64,000 bases of DNA. Source: Vanilla planifolia. Its lineage: Eukaryota; Streptophyta; Magnoliopsida; Asparagales; Orchidaceae. The stretch is taken from positions 32,501 to 96,500 of the forward strand of contig JAIUJO010003729.1 of NCBI GenBank assembly GCA_023846275.1, in the 5' to 3' direction. Positions 38,880 to 50,584 of this stretch are shown here, piece by piece (the first letter of the stretch is position 1; the number at the start of each line of letters is the position of its first letter). Both the position numbers and the translations under genes were made by a program. The notes beneath the pieces were generated by a model. It did no database searches, was not told the DNA's origin, and was given only the letters and a program-made list of their open reading frames with translations.

Positions 38880-38981
38880 ATCAATGTCATAGTCTATTTT
38901 ATTAATAAATATTTATTATTTAATGATACTTATAATCTTTGTAAAAATATTTTTTACATGATCTTACTCTTATAAATTACT
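38880..38981 (+). repeat. AT-rich cassette K, left part, cut by LTR element 2
   Basis: AT-rich DNA (aataaatatttattatttaa) resembles the start of the cassette at 28,370 (aataaatattgattatttaa). LTR element 2 begins 5 bp after it, so the retrotransposon appears to have gone into or next to a K cassette. Confidence 0.5.
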
Positions 38982-38986
38982 ATTTG
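38982..38986 (+). repeat. Left target-site duplication of element 2 (ATTTG)
   Basis: ATTTG lies immediately before the TGTT that opens the 5' LTR and is repeated exactly at 46,682-46,686. A 5-bp duplication is usual for copia integrase. Confidence 0.85.
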
Positions 38987-40799
38987 TGTTAAGCCATCTT
39001 TGTTTTTTATGAATGAAACCTTAATTATTTAGCATTTTTTTAATAAGCTTTTTTAGTGCAATATAGGTTTTTATTTAACAAACAAACCATGCACTTTTAA
39101 AGATGATGAATTAGTGGTCTTCAAAGTATTTTAGAGTGTTCAGTAGGTTTCAAGGAATAAAGACGTGATCATATTTAAAAAGGTTTTTGTTTTTTATGAA
39201 ATAGAATGTTTACTTATTAATTTCAAGACACTTCTCCATTCATCCCACTTTGAAATCCTAAATCAAAGCATCTAATGGTTCAATCATGTCCTTGATTTTG
39301 AAAATGTAAGGGATTCCATGTTCAATCATTCTATTCTTGGTTGAAATCCTACTTAAGCCATTCATCAATTTAAGAAATATATGATTCCATTTTTAAATTA
39401 TGCTTTTTCTTGTTAAATCTTACTTATGTATCTTTATCAAAATTTTTGTTGATTGATTATTAAAGCTAAATTCAATCATAAAAATAGATATGTTAAAATT
39501 TTCAAAATTAAAAAAAAATTAAACCATATCCCAAGCTATACTTGAATGCAAAGTTGTTGGGCTGAGCAAGCTAAGCGGGCATTACTAATGTATAGAGACC
39601 AAAGGTTGGAAACATGTTTGTTAGAGGCTTCATCTTGGTTTTGTGTTGTTCTGAACCATGTTATGGTAAGACATTTTGTTTTATGGGTAACATATGACCA
39701 AAAATTAAACACTAATATTGTAACAAAATGATTGAATTAGGTGATTAAATCTAGAGCACCTAAGTGGGAGCCAACCCTGGTTTGGCTCACACAATTCTCT
39801 TATGCAAAGCTTTTGGTGCTTCTCTTCTTAAAAAATTGAAAGTGACTCAACATTGTCCAATCATGCATTTTTGTGATCACACGGCGAAGACCGCTTATTC
39901 CTTTAGATAGTAACCTTAATCAATCAAATCATCCATTTTATTGGGTGATTAAACAATTACTAATTCATCCACTGTAAGCAATTAATCGTTGCTCGACATT
40001 CCATGACCATGATCTTGTTTGATTTCATCAAATTGCATTATTTATGAAATATCTGTTGTCGAATTTTATGGCTCGGTATAATCCATTTTGACTCCTATGA
40101 ATAAGAACATTCTCAATTTTAAAAATTAATATTTGAGCATTCCAAATGTCATACTAAGTGATCAAATTGTCCATATCTAATTTTGCTTCATCTAACCATC
40201 CTAAATTACATTATATTTGACTAGTATACATTTCTCTTAGTAGCACATCTAGCTTATGATTACTTAAAATTCTAATTTCTTCCAATTAAGCATTAATTCC
40301 CTTAAGATTTCATTTTTCTCTATTCTATTTATATTTTAAGATCTTCGTACATTTCTATATTCATTAATAAGTATAGACAAATTTGCACATTTGATTGAGA
40401 GCCAAGTAATTATGAAAACTTGAGTTTGGTTTGATTGTAAAAAATCAAGTTAAGGTTGAGTTCATAAATGCTTTGGTTGTAATTGAACACATAAACGCTA
40501 GCTGATTAAAGGTGAATCGTAAGAAAAAAATCCCAAGCTGTAACATGTTTACCAATATAGTTTTTCTTGACCTTAGTTGTGGTCGATGTAGGTTCTAGTT
40601 TAAATCAAATCACCTAAAAATTTAGTGTAATATTTTAATTTTTTCTTACTTTATTTAATTATTAAATTTATAAATTAATATATTATTAAAAAATTTTAAA
40701 AAAAATTTAAAAATAAATACAATCCAAAAATTAGAAAAATTATTTTAAAACCCATAATTTATCCTCTATTGTGGGATTTTCATACACATTTTCACATCA
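38987..40799 (+). repeat. 5' LTR of element 2
   Basis: It opens tgttaagcc and ends ttcacatca before the PBS. Compared with the 5' LTR of element 1, it lacks about 280 bp near 40,215. In element 1 that interval starts near 13,620 with a gatggtggaggactc stretch also present in the 3' LTRs, so this is a deletion here. Confidence 0.88.
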
Positions 40800-40800
40800 C

Positions 40801-40816
40801 TTGGTATCACAATAGG
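40801..40816 (+). other. Primer-binding site of element 2 (initiator tRNA-Met type)
   Basis: ttggtatcacaataggc matches the plant copia PBS core tggtatcagagc, with eight identical bases (tggtatca) and then substitutions. It lies one base after the end of the 5' LTR. Confidence 0.82.
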
Positions 40817-41574
40817 CTCCCTACATTGAGTAAAATCACGAGGTTGATGATTTATTTATATGTGCAAATTAATCATGTTAAAAATTTTAATTATTTGCTA
40901 ATTTGTTTATTTTATTAATATGAGTTTTAATATTTTCATTTTTACTTTAAATACAAATTTCTTAATTTTTTTATTGCCATCATTTTATGTAATAATTTAA
41001 TGATGACTATACCCAAAGTTGACAATTATGAAATGTTAGTGGATGGATATTCATCTAGTTGTCCTCCATTATTTATTTAAAGGTAAAAATTGTTTTATTT
41101 GGAAAAAAGACTAAAATTTTTTTTCAAAAGATCGATGCTAATTTGTGAGATCTTTTTATTCACTTTTTTGTACTTCTTAAAGATAAAAGTGACAAATCAA
41201 GAATGTTATTTCAATTAAATGTTAAAATAATAAATTTCATTTTTTGTACGTTTTCTCAAGAAATTGGTGTGAGAGTGTGTAAGGAAACAACTTGTTTTGT
41301 GATGATGTAAAGATTGGTGTTGTCATATGGTAAAAAAAGAATCTAAAGATATTAGTGATGATAAGGAGGAGATGAACCATAGAAAGAATGAGAAGAAGAT
41401 GAGAAAGAAGAAGAAACTCAATTTAGAGATCAATGATGGAGATCAACTTCTATCAAGTACTTTTAATTCTAGACATTAGTTTACTTTTGAATCTTGTGAT
41501 GAAATATCAAATTCTTTTAGTAATTTAATTGTTAAAAATAAAAAAATTAATTTATAAATTTATCTTTATAATAT

Positions 41575-42310
41575 TTGTGCAAAATATGAATCTGGAATAG
41601 TTGAATGGCATGAACAATGTGATGCACTTAATGAAGAAAATATTTGTTTAACTTATCAAGTTCATAGCTATATTTCTAATATTCCATATTTCTATGCTTT
41701 GGGTAAAGAATTTGAAAATGAATTGTCTAAATATATTGCATGCAATGATGCTTAAAGCTAGAGAATGATATGTTAAGTGAAGAAAATTCTTTATTTAAAG
41801 AAAAACTACAAAAATTTGATTCACTTAAAAAGGAAATACATGATCTAAGTCAAAGTATGCTACTTTATGTTTTCATGTATCTACTTATAATCATTCAAAT
41901 TTACTTTTATGTGGTACTTCACTCTATTCTGTGAAAAGTAATAATGTTCAGTTGAGTGCTTCATATGTACTTAAACACGCTTCATCTTACAGCCATGTGA
42001 CAAAAAATAATGTATTTTTGCAACATAGTTATAGATTGAAAAAACAAATATGCATTGTTCAATGCATTATCCATTGCATCTTCATGTATATCTAGTTATC
42101 AAGTTAATTCTAATATTTTATGTAACTATATTTTAAATTGAGACATCTTATATTTGATTACTTAATTAAGAAACTCATTAATATAAAGCATGATAGATAT
42201 GAGTGGATTCCAAAGGGAACAAACTTTTAAAATTTCTTTGGATAATCACAACATACACATGCTACCACGGTTGAACCAAAGATGGTTTGGGTTCCAAAAT
42301 GTAATGCTTA
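41575..42310 (+). pseudogene. copia gag remnant of element 2
   Basis: The frame from about 41,580 is open for nearly 60 codons and includes YESGIVEWHEQCDALNEEN. After a stop near 41,753 come LENDMLSEENSLFKEKLQKF and a heptad-like DSLKKEIHDLSQS. This leucine/glutamate/lysine pattern is the coiled coil found in the C-terminal half of plant copia Gag. Near 42,273 EPKMVWVPKCN gives the WVPK motif that precedes the protease in many copia polyproteins. I see no intact CCHC knuckle and no protease DSG motif. Element 1 has the same order, more eroded. Confidence 0.72.
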
Positions 42311-42550
42311 GTTAATCTATAGAGATGTCTCCATATTTTAGGAACTATGGAGACAAGCCTTGCATTCTGACTTTATGTAACTCACTTGCAAATTGGTTGT
42401 CCTTGGCTTACTTAGCTAAGGCTAAAAGACCAAATCTTTTTAGATTTTCTTATTATTAGGCAATATTAATCATTTGGAGCTTATTAGTGAATGCATGGAT
42501 TTATTACATTATCAATTCAAATATTGCAAGCAAGTCAATACCACATTTCT

Positions 42551-42563
42551 TTCTTGATATTTT
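42551..42563 (+). repeat. Left TSD of the nested LINE (TTCTTGATATTTT)
   Basis: This 13-bp sequence recurs exactly at 42,995-43,007, on the other side of the LINE fragment. Element 1 has a single copy, ttcatgatatttt, at 16,290-16,302, which is the unoccupied site. Confidence 0.88.
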
Positions 42564-42994
42564 TTATAATAATATATAATATATTAAACTTTCCAAAAGT
42601 GGCATAAGCCATACAAGGATTATTCCTGAGAGATCCTCATGGAGGATCAAACATGAAATCTAACAACATAAGTTTAATGAGGGGCTTATAGATGGGGTCT
42701 CCCCATTCCCAGACGAACTCGTTGTAGCATGCAGCACGAGCCACCCAATCAGCAGGTGCATTCCCTTCTCTATAGATGTGGAAAAATATGATTGCCTCCA
42801 AACATCTAGCGTATCTGATAGTTTCAGCAAAATGGCCTGCCACAGAAGGTGGGATATTAAGTTGCGGACCTCCTGGAGTGCCATTGTCGAGTCAGTCTGA
42901 ATCTCCACGACACTGTAATGGGGAAGGGAACCCCTTAGCATGTTAAGGGCCTCAAGCATAGCCTAGACCTCCATCTCTCCATCTCCTAGAGCGC
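42564..42994 (-). mobile_element. 5'-truncated LINE (plant L1 type) nested in LTR element 2
   Basis: A 431-bp insertion bounded by a 13-bp TSD. On the minus strand it carries the second half of an RNase H domain, a stop at 42,637-42,639, a 3' UTR of about 70 bp and an AT-rich 3' end (poly(A) decayed to a TAATAATATATAA-like tail). The 5' end starts mid-domain, as expected from incomplete target-primed reverse transcription. The GC-richer composition contrasts with the host element. Confidence 0.9.
42637..42994 (-). pseudogene. LINE ORF2 C-terminal RNase H fragment, frameshifted
   Basis: Read from high to low coordinates, it begins GDGEMEV, has a TAG, continues AMLEALNMLRG, then VVEIQTDSTMALQEV. 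It shifts frame near 42,850-42,856 (one base lost around tatcccacc) and goes on HIYREGNAPADWVARAACYN to the end KPLIKLMLLDFMFDPP. These are the E, D (QTDST) and D (PADW) catalytic blocks of plant RNase H type 1 (RVT_3-like); the first Asp block is lost by 5' truncation. The TAG sits where the related copy at 51.6 kb has a glutamine (SELQAV), so CAG to TAG is likely. Enzymatically dead. Confidence 0.88.
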
Positions 42995-43007
42995 TTCTTG
43001 ATATTTT
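42995..43007 (+). repeat. Right TSD of the nested LINE (TTCTTGATATTTT)
   Basis: Exact second copy of 42,551-42,563. Downstream (gtttgatgaaatatgattgaa) the sequence resumes the alignment with element 1 at about 16,303. Confidence 0.88.
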
Positions 43008-43029
43008 GTTTGATGAAATATGATTGAAT

Positions 43030-43330
43030 GATCATATGATTTGTTAATAGAAATGGAAATGTATGCGCTTATTGTTTAAATCATAGTTTACTTTAGAATT
43101 CAACATTAAAAAAGGCAACGAAAAGGAACATTGATTGTAATGACATAAGAATCAATATAATTTTAGAGATCATTTATTTTGGACATAAAAAGCATTAGCT
43201 TAGTTGTGAAGAAGCTTAGATTTGTGATTTACATTGATCTTTTTAAATTTGCTAGAGTTCAAGTTTATGACAATAAAATGTGGCCATCACAAGCTTTGTT
43301 GAATTGATAAGAAAGTTAGAAAGATAAAAT
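43030..43330 (+). pseudogene. copia integrase core remnant of element 2
   Basis: VKKLRFVIYIDLFKFARVQV (43,206-43,265), then in a shifted frame NVAITSFVELIRK, correspond to the integrase stretch around the second catalytic Asp and the following strand in copia elements. The family reads roughly VIVDDFSRFTWV...F..F.K. The DD is replaced (YID), and stops occur upstream. The LINE insertion lies just upstream, near the gag-pre-integrase border. Confidence 0.6.
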
Positions 43331-43699
43331 AAATGTAATTTAATAAATTATAAAAATGAATAGCTATATGATCATTACAAGGAATGAAAAATATGAGATC
43401 AATTTATATCCCTCACTTAGAAAAGCATATAAGCAAGTACAAAACAAAAATGATAAGTATTACATGTTTGCAGATAATTTATTTTTTAAGAAATTAATAT
43501 AATTTAATATTGATCTAGATTTTTTAGATTTATGTTTATTATTTTCTTTTAATTAGAAAAGTGTCAATTAAAAATTAGGTCTATTTGATTTCAACATTAG
43601 ATACGTTCTACATACATGTTGTGTTTATTGATTCAATTACAAAAATAATTAATGAAAACATTGAATTATTTGATGGAGTTGTTGATGAATCTTGTATTG

Positions 43700-44270
43700 A
43701 AAATAAATTAATCTAGGAATAAAAGAATCTGGAAAAGAAGCTAATCAACAACTACCTTGGGCTTAGTAGTATAAAAATATATAGAAATCAAATAAATGAT
43801 ATTCTATTCAAGGTGTTAGTATACGAGTTTCTATGGGAGATACTAGTCATAATACATTTGTATTTCTCATAAGAAAATATATTTAGTCAAGAATCCCTAA
43901 AAGGTATATGTACTGTCAAGAAATGATAGTTAGACGAACTAAAGAAAACTTAAGCATAAGATTTAATTCTTAACCATAATGATCAATAATTCATTAGAGC
44001 TAAAGAGGTACTCAAGAATAAACTATATGAAAATGAAGAAACTATTGGAGATATGACTAAGCTTGTTACTAATAGTAGATAATCAATTTCATCATTATAA
44101 GAAAAGAAATAAAGAAAATATAAGATTTTATTTTATTAGAGATTATGTCATTAGAGGATTAATAGAACTGGAGTATGTATATTTAAAATAATAATTGAAC
44201 TATGTATTTGTGAAGTTCGTTCAATGGAATAATAGAAATTATGTAAATTGTACCTTTTTTAATGGAGTCA
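43700..44270 (+). pseudogene. copia integrase-RT linker and start of reverse transcriptase, element 2
   Basis: From 43,716 the pieces GIKESGKEANQQLPWA, SSIKIYRNQ and GVSIRVSMGDTSHNTFVF match the acidic linker and the IYRNHP...GDPSKGV.TRVS block before RVT_2 in plant copia polyproteins. Near 43,995-44,070 FIRAKEVLKNKLYENEETIG lines up with the RVT_2 start GTKWVF.NKLDENG. Near 44,215-44,235 FNGIIEIM follows, resembling the family's AFLNGIIEEEVYV. Pol then ends abruptly, with no YVDD box and no RNase H. All pieces need frame changes. Confidence 0.65.
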
Positions 44271-44454
44271 AATGGAGGGAATGATCATGGTTAAAATAAA
44301 ATTTTAAATAATCATGGAGTCAAATGGAGCATGTAGCAAAAGAGAGCATGAAGTAAGGAAGGGCATGTATATTTCATTTTTAATACCTCTTATAACTACT
44401 TAAGTCTATGTTTTGTCTTATTATGTTTTTATCTAAACATTTATGTTTTACCAT

Positions 44455-44469
44455 TATCAAAAGGGAGAG
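44455..44469 (+). other. Polypurine tract of element 2
   Basis: atcaaaagggagaga directly before the 3' LTR, matching element 1 at 17,627-17,640. Confidence 0.78.
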
Positions 44470-44471
44470 AT

Positions 44472-46681
44472 TCTTAGGTCAACCATGTGTTTGATAACAT
44501 AATCCTTGAATGTTTAGCATTTTATTCTAATGTTCTTATTCAGTGTAAAAAATTTTCCTTTAAAGAATAAGCCATTTAATTTTGAGGATGGTGAACTAGT
44601 GGTCTTCAAAGTACTTTGGACTCTTCAATGAGCTTTAAAGATTGAAGACATGTGTATGACATTTGAATAGGCTTTTTTAATAAAATAGAATTAAGTTTTT
44701 TAATTACAAGACACATCTATATTCATATCACAATGAAATCATAACTCAAAACATCTGATTATTCAATCATGTCTTTGATTTAGAAAAATATATAGGATTC
44801 TATTTTTCCAACGATTTTTTCCTCGTGTCAAATCTTAATTAAACCATTCATTGATTTAAGAGGCATATGATTCTATTTTTCAGTCATTCTTTCTTCAGTT
44901 AAATCATTCTTGTGTATTTTTTTTTCAAAATTTTATGTAGGTTGACTGTTAAACTTTGATTAAAAAAATAATTCTATTTATGGTTTCAAAATTAAAATAA
45001 ACCACAAGCAACATCCTAAGCTATAACTAAATACCATGCTCTCGAGCCTATAAGCACTAGTGGGCGTTCAAAATGCATAGAGACGAAAGGATTTAACAAA
45101 GATGGGTCAAGGCTTGATCTTGGCCTGGCACAATCCTAAGGAGGGGTGTGGCATATTGTGTTTTAAGCACAAATTAAGACCCAAAATTATCCTATCTCCT
45201 TGTACGTATAATATTCCATCATGTGATGGAATCTTGAGCACACAAAGGCAACTTAATACTAGTTTGGCTCACATAATTCCACCACACAAAGCTTTATAAT
45301 GTTCATATCAATTTCCTACTTAGCATTGTGGGGCTAAACTCTTGGTTCTTGTTTGCTTCCAAAATCATAAGTCACTTAGTGTAATTTGATCATACAATTT
45401 TGTGATTGCATGGTAGAGATCACCTCTGCCTTTAAATAATGTTCTCAATAAATCTAGCTATCCATTTGATGATGTGACTAGATGGTTACTACTTCATCCA
45501 TTGTAAGTGGTGAGTCCTTTTTTGAGATCTAATGGTTGTGATCTCGTCCAACATCATTGGATGACTTTCCTTGTGAATTATCTATTCTTGAATCTTGTGG
45601 CTCTGAATAATCCATTTGGGCTCACACAACTAAGATCATTCCTGATTTTGTTATTGAATTGAATCACCTAGATGTCATCTTAGGTGATTTGATGACATAG
45701 ATGTGATCCACTTCAATCTCACCATCCAAAACTTATTTATCTTTTCAGTAAATGTTCACATGGTGAAGAACTCTTTTAAGCAGATTAATGGTTCCTGTTC
45801 ATCATGCCGAATAGCTATTTCACAAAGAGATGCTTGTGTCATTTTGGTAAGGGTTTTGGAAGAATATATAAGCTATTGTGAAAAGCTTTTATGCTGTTTG
45901 GTAGCAGCTTTTGAAATAGCTTTCCTATACTTTCTAATAGTAAAATCAAATGTTTTTTTATAAATATCTAACCCTTGTAAATGAAATAAATAACAAACAT
46001 GAACAAGGTTTTAACATCTCATAGAAGTGTTGCATCTTATTCTACTAACATATGTTTCTATTAATAGTGATTACAACTTATACTACATAAAATTTAAAAT
46101 TCTTTTAGTTAATCGAAATTTCTTTAAAATATAATTTTCTTAATTCTCTTCATAATTTTGAGCTTTGTGCCTTTCTATATTCATAGCAAGATAAGAAAAT
46201 TTGTACACTTTTAATAAACTTTTATCTTACTATATTTTTGTTTTTCTTTTTGGTTGGCTAGCCTCACATTGTGAAACCTAAGCTCGATTTGATCTCATAA
46301 AAATTTAAGTTGGGTTGAACTTGTAAAAGCCTGGGTTATAATTGAACCTATAAAATCTTGTAGGTTGGAGATAAAGTATAAGAAAAAAAATCTCAAGTTA
46401 TAATTTTTTAGTAATAGAGTTTTTTCTTAGCTCATTTAGGGGTAGGCATAAGTTCTAGTTTCAACTAAGTAATAAATAAATTTGGTAATCTTTATTTTTT
46501 CCTTTCTTAATTATAAAAATTATAAATTAATATTTCTATAAATAAATAATTTTTATAAACATAAAAATATTTTTATAAAGGATTTTGAAAATTAAATGTA
46601 ATCTAAAACTTAACAAAAATATTTTAAAACACACAATTCATTGCCCCCTTTTATAAGATTCATACGCTTGTTTTCATTTCA
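44472..46681 (+). repeat. 3' LTR of element 2
   Basis: It opens tcttaggtcaacc (TG changed to TC) and ends gttttcatttca before ATTTG. At about 2.2 kb it is the longest LTR copy here and contains the segments deleted in the 5' LTR of element 2 and the 3' LTR of element 1. It resembles the 3' LTR of element 1 more than its own 5' LTR. Confidence 0.88.
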
Positions 46682-46686
46682 ATTTG
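46682..46686 (+). repeat. Right target-site duplication of element 2 (ATTTG)
   Basis: Exact copy of 38,982-38,986. Confidence 0.85.
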
Positions 46687-48585
46687 TCATAACTTTTTCA
46701 TTGACGCTCCCTAGTTTAACATCTAAATCACCCTCTTTTTTGTTCTCTCACTCCCTCTTTTATCTCTTCTCTCCACTAATGCTTTCTTTTGCATCTTTCA
46801 TCTTAACCTCTCTAAGGCATTCTATTCCTCTCTCAATTTCTTAATCATCTACCATCTAGTTCCTCCTTTGTCTCATTCATTTTCTATCATTAAACTCCTT
46901 AAATATCAAACTCCTCTCCCATTTTTACCTTTTGTTCTTCATCTCTATCATTCTCCCTTTAGTTGTTTACCATATCTTTCTTTTTTTCTTTTTTATCTCT
47001 CTTTATCAATCTATGTCTATCTTATTATCTATATTTTTATTTCTTCTTTAACCATTCATATTCTTCTTTTGTCTATTTTTTCCTTATTTATTTTAAATAC
47101 TTTATATCAGTTCATTTTTGTTTACATTTCTATCATTATCTCTTTCCTCTCCTTTTTTCTTTATCTCACATCTAACTCTTCACTCTATCTTTTATCTAAA
47201 AAACTCTACTTATTTTATGGACTCTCTATATTGTGTACTTTGTTATAGTCTATCATATCTCACCATCTACTATCTCTCTTATTTTTGACCTTTTTTCTCT
47301 TTCCATCCATAATCATCTCATCTCTCCTTTTACTATTCTTTACCTCTCACATTTCTTATGTTTGAATGTCTCTTTCTACATTAACTTCTACCAGTAATGT
47401 TATGTCTTACATTTTCCCTTTCCCTACGTGTTTATTTGCCACATTTCCTATTTTTTCCTTATTTATTAGTTTGATTATTTGTCTTTGCCATGCATTCTTT
47501 TTATGACTATTCACTCCCCTTCAACACTATCTCTTTCTATCTCAACTCAACCTCTCTCTCACTCACTCACTCTTTCTTATTCCACTGTAACTCCTAGAAG
47601 AGTTTTTTGACTTTGCTATTTTTCTTCTCTTTTTACATCTATCTCACTCTTACTAACTCTTACTCTCCATCTCTTTTTATCTTCTCCATCTATTATCTTC
47701 TATTTCCCTCATATATGCTCTTAAAAATTTATCACCCCTTCTCTCTTGCTCTATTTTCTCTTTATTTCTTCTGTTATAGCTCGTCTCTTATTTCTCTTCT
47801 CTTAACTTTTCTATTCCCTTTATCTCCTCTTTTTTATAATCCCTTATGTGCTCTCAATTATCTCTCTCTTCATTCCACATCACTTTGTTTTTCCTTTTTC
47901 ATCTCTGACTATGTTCTTCTTTATTTTTCTCTCACTTATTGACCATGTTTCTTTCTATCTTTTCTATCTCACACTACCAATATTAATGAACTTGTCTTCC
48001 CTTTTTCACTATATCTCTTTCTCTTATCTTTCTCATATCTCTATCTCCTAATCCCCTTGCCTCTCATATGTCTTCACTATCTCTTCATGTCTCTATGACT
48101 TAATGCCTAGTCTCTCACTACAAATTTTAACCCAATGACTTTTATATTTCTCTATCACCTAACCTCTCTCCAACTTTCTATATTTCACTATACTTCCTCT
48201 TCCCTATTTATATCTCTCTATTTGACTTTTTTCTAAATTAACTTCTCTCTCAATTTGTATGTCACCCATATCAAACTCTATTTGTCTCATAACTCTATCA
48301 TTTTTATCTTTTATTTTCACTCCTTAATTCTTTACTTGTTTGTGCCCTTTATCTTTGCCTTTCCTACAATCTATATTTCTTTATATGTCTTCTCTTAGTC
48401 ATCCTTCTTTATTTATTCAATCTCAACTCAATCCCTTTCCTTTATGCCCTCTTTATCACTTTTTCACCTCCTCTTTATATCAATTGAGTCTACCACTCTC
48501 CCATTTTCTTTATCACTCTACCTCACTATCTCTTTTTTTGTCTCTTAACTCTTTTACTTTTGTTTCTCTATTACAAAAAATATTA
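46687..48585 (+). repeat. Macro-repeat array: pyrimidine-rich segment (L, A, B)
   Basis: It aligns with 19,612-21,500. The L motif is at 46,811 (ctctaaggcattctat), A near 47,240 (tttgttatagtctatc) and B near 47,460. No gene; frames up to 126 codons are S/F/L/Y runs. Confidence 0.75.
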
Positions 48586-49380
48586 TGTAAGAATTGAAAT
48601 TTTTTTTTAATTTTTTATTTCTAAAAAAAAATAATTAAATTATATTATAAAAATTATTTTATTTTATGTAATTATAATTATTATTAAAATTATTTATGGC
48701 ATTTATTTTTAGAAATTATCATATAATAATAAATTTACAACAAAAATTACAATAATAATTTGTTGTATTCCTCTTATATTGCTAATAAAATTATTTATTT
48801 AATTTACCAATGTTATAATAATAGTAAAAGCAACTATTATTTTATGAATTTATTAAAAAATTATTAGTGAATAATAGTAAGAGATACTATAATAATAATA
48901 AATACGATTATTATAGTTAAATTAAAAGAAAATTTAAATTAATTCATATTAATGACTATTTTTATTATTGATCATTTTTAAACAATTTTTCTTCTTATTA
49001 CCACCTTATCTATTTCTTCTATTTCCTTTTATTCATGTACTTATTTATCAAACTTTTCCTATTTCATTTTTATCTTTATTTTTGTTATTTTATTCATAAT
49101 ATTATTATTATGATTATTCCATTCTTCTAGCTAACTTTTGTCTTCATTCTCTTCTTATTCATCTTCTTTAATTACTCCTTTAAAATTTTTCTTGCTTAAT
49201 TGTATAAACCTTTTTAGGAATTTGTTGAAATTATAAAATTACAACATAAAATTATATTTAATTATTTTAACCATATTTTTAGAAATGACATTAATTATTT
49301 TTTTAATCTAATATTTAATTTCTTTAACTCATAAAATTTTAGTTTAAGTAATTTTTATAATAAGATTATAGTAAGATTAA
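48586..49380 (+). repeat. Macro-repeat array: AT-rich part (E type 2), truncated both sides
   Basis: D is missing. Type-2 E is at about 48,985 (ttcttcttattaccacc, then tattcatgtacttatttatc), closest by eye to the copy at 25,560. It breaks off near 49,380 into TC-rich DNA without J, I or F. Confidence 0.68.
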
Positions 49381-50584
49381 CATTATTCTCTTCTCTCTCT
49401 TCACTCTATCACTTATCTCCTTATATCATTATAACAATTATTCTTTCTTATTTCTACTTACTCTCTATTTTCTCATTCTCTTTTTGTAATTCCTTTTCTT
49501 ACATTTCCTATTTGTCATTTTTTCCTACAACTTATATGGTGTCTTTTTGTTCTTGTCTTTTTCATAGTTTGTATCTTCTCTCTCTCGCTAATATCCCACA
49601 TCTTTCTTATTCTTTTCTCTCATTTCATTTTTTTTCTTAAACTTTATCTCTCCTCTTTCTCTTCTCTACATCTAACATAATTTAACTTTGCATCTCTTTC
49701 AATCTCTATCTATGCCTCTTATGTTATGTAATACATTTTCTTGTCACAAAACGATTGACTTATAGAATTAGTAATTTATTCTTTATGTTTTTCTTTTCAT
49801 AATCTTTATTTGACTTTATTCCCTATTTCTCTCTTTATTTATGTCCCTTTATCCACCACTTTTTCACTCATTATTAACTTTTGTCTCTCACAAAACATTT
49901 GTGCCTCTCTCTGTCGCATTCAATTTTGTTGTCCATTCTTGAGTTTTTGGAAATTTTCTCTCTTCTTCCTATTCTTCATCTACTTGTTAGGACTTTCTCT
50001 ATTTCTTCTCTTAGTTTTTTTGGCCATTCTATCATTTGTTGTGTGCCTCTTTTTAAAACTCTCTTTTAGTTTCTTTTTCTCTATCTTCCTATGTTTTTAT
50101 ATTTTAATCTTCAAATTATCTCCATCTTTATCTTGTTTCTCCCTCTTCTCAAAATAACAAGCTCAATTAATGCTCTCTTTCTTTTTACTATTCATCAATC
50201 TCTCTCACCTTCTTATCTCTTCACATCTCCTCGAGCCTTCACTCTCCAACATCTCTTTACCTCTTTTCTCTTATCGCAACCTCCTTATTCATAGATTATT
50301 TCATATCATATTATTTCTCTATTTATTCTCTTCAGGTTTATCCTTTGTTTTTCTCTTGTCTCTAATTATGTCTATCTTATTCCTATTATCTCTTGCTCTC
50401 CATATCTTTTTATCATCTCTATCCATCATTCTTCTAATCTTAATTTTTCTCAACACTTTATCATTTTCATCTCATTTCCTCTCTCTTCTCCTTGTGATTT
50501 TTAACTTACTGTCACTCTTATCAATCCTATCTTTTTCCCTTACCTTCTTTCTTTCCACAATCTCCTATATTATATCTCTCATAT
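49381..50584 (+). repeat. Macro-repeat array: rearranged pyrimidine-rich segment (A, then F/G)
   Basis: 49,425-49,740 aligns with 29,008-29,355, including A near 49,555 (catagtttgtatcttctctc). At about 49,741 it switches to the beginning of another unit: an F-like acttatagaattagtaattt at about 49,759 and G at 49,884 (ctctcacaaaacatttgtg). The switch marks an old rearrangement. No gene. Confidence 0.65.

Larger units (their letters stand above)
38987..46681 (+). mobile_element. Ty1/copia LTR retrotransposon, element 2, decayed, both ends present
   Basis: The boundaries are well supported: TSD ATTTG on both sides, LTRs opening TGTT (TCTT in the 3' copy) and closing CA, an initiator tRNA-Met type PBS after the 5' LTR, and a purine tract before the 3' LTR. 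The internal region (40,800-44,471) carries gag coiled coil, a WVPK motif, integrase core, the integrase-RT linker and the first part of RVT_2. This order (integrase before RT) identifies copia rather than gypsy. RT catalytic residues and RNase H are missing, and stops and frameshifts fill all frames. A LINE fragment is nested at 42,564-42,994. Element 1 is a duplicate of this insertion. It may resemble Sireviruses, but I cannot assign a lineage by eye. Confidence 0.93.

Noticed and set aside
38199..38975. 258-codon plus-strand frame, the longest in the window
   Set aside because: TC-rich DNA rarely makes stops on this strand, and the product is S/F/L/Y/I with no motif. It lies in an array segment whose paralogues do not keep the frame.
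12836..46681. Simple 26.5-kb tandem duplication of the whole interval
   Set aside because: Offsets vary (about 26.2 to 27.1 kb within the elements) and the sequence upstream of the two elements differs (12.8 kb against 38.9 kb). Only the element and its right flank are clearly duplicated; the rest is a mosaic of units.
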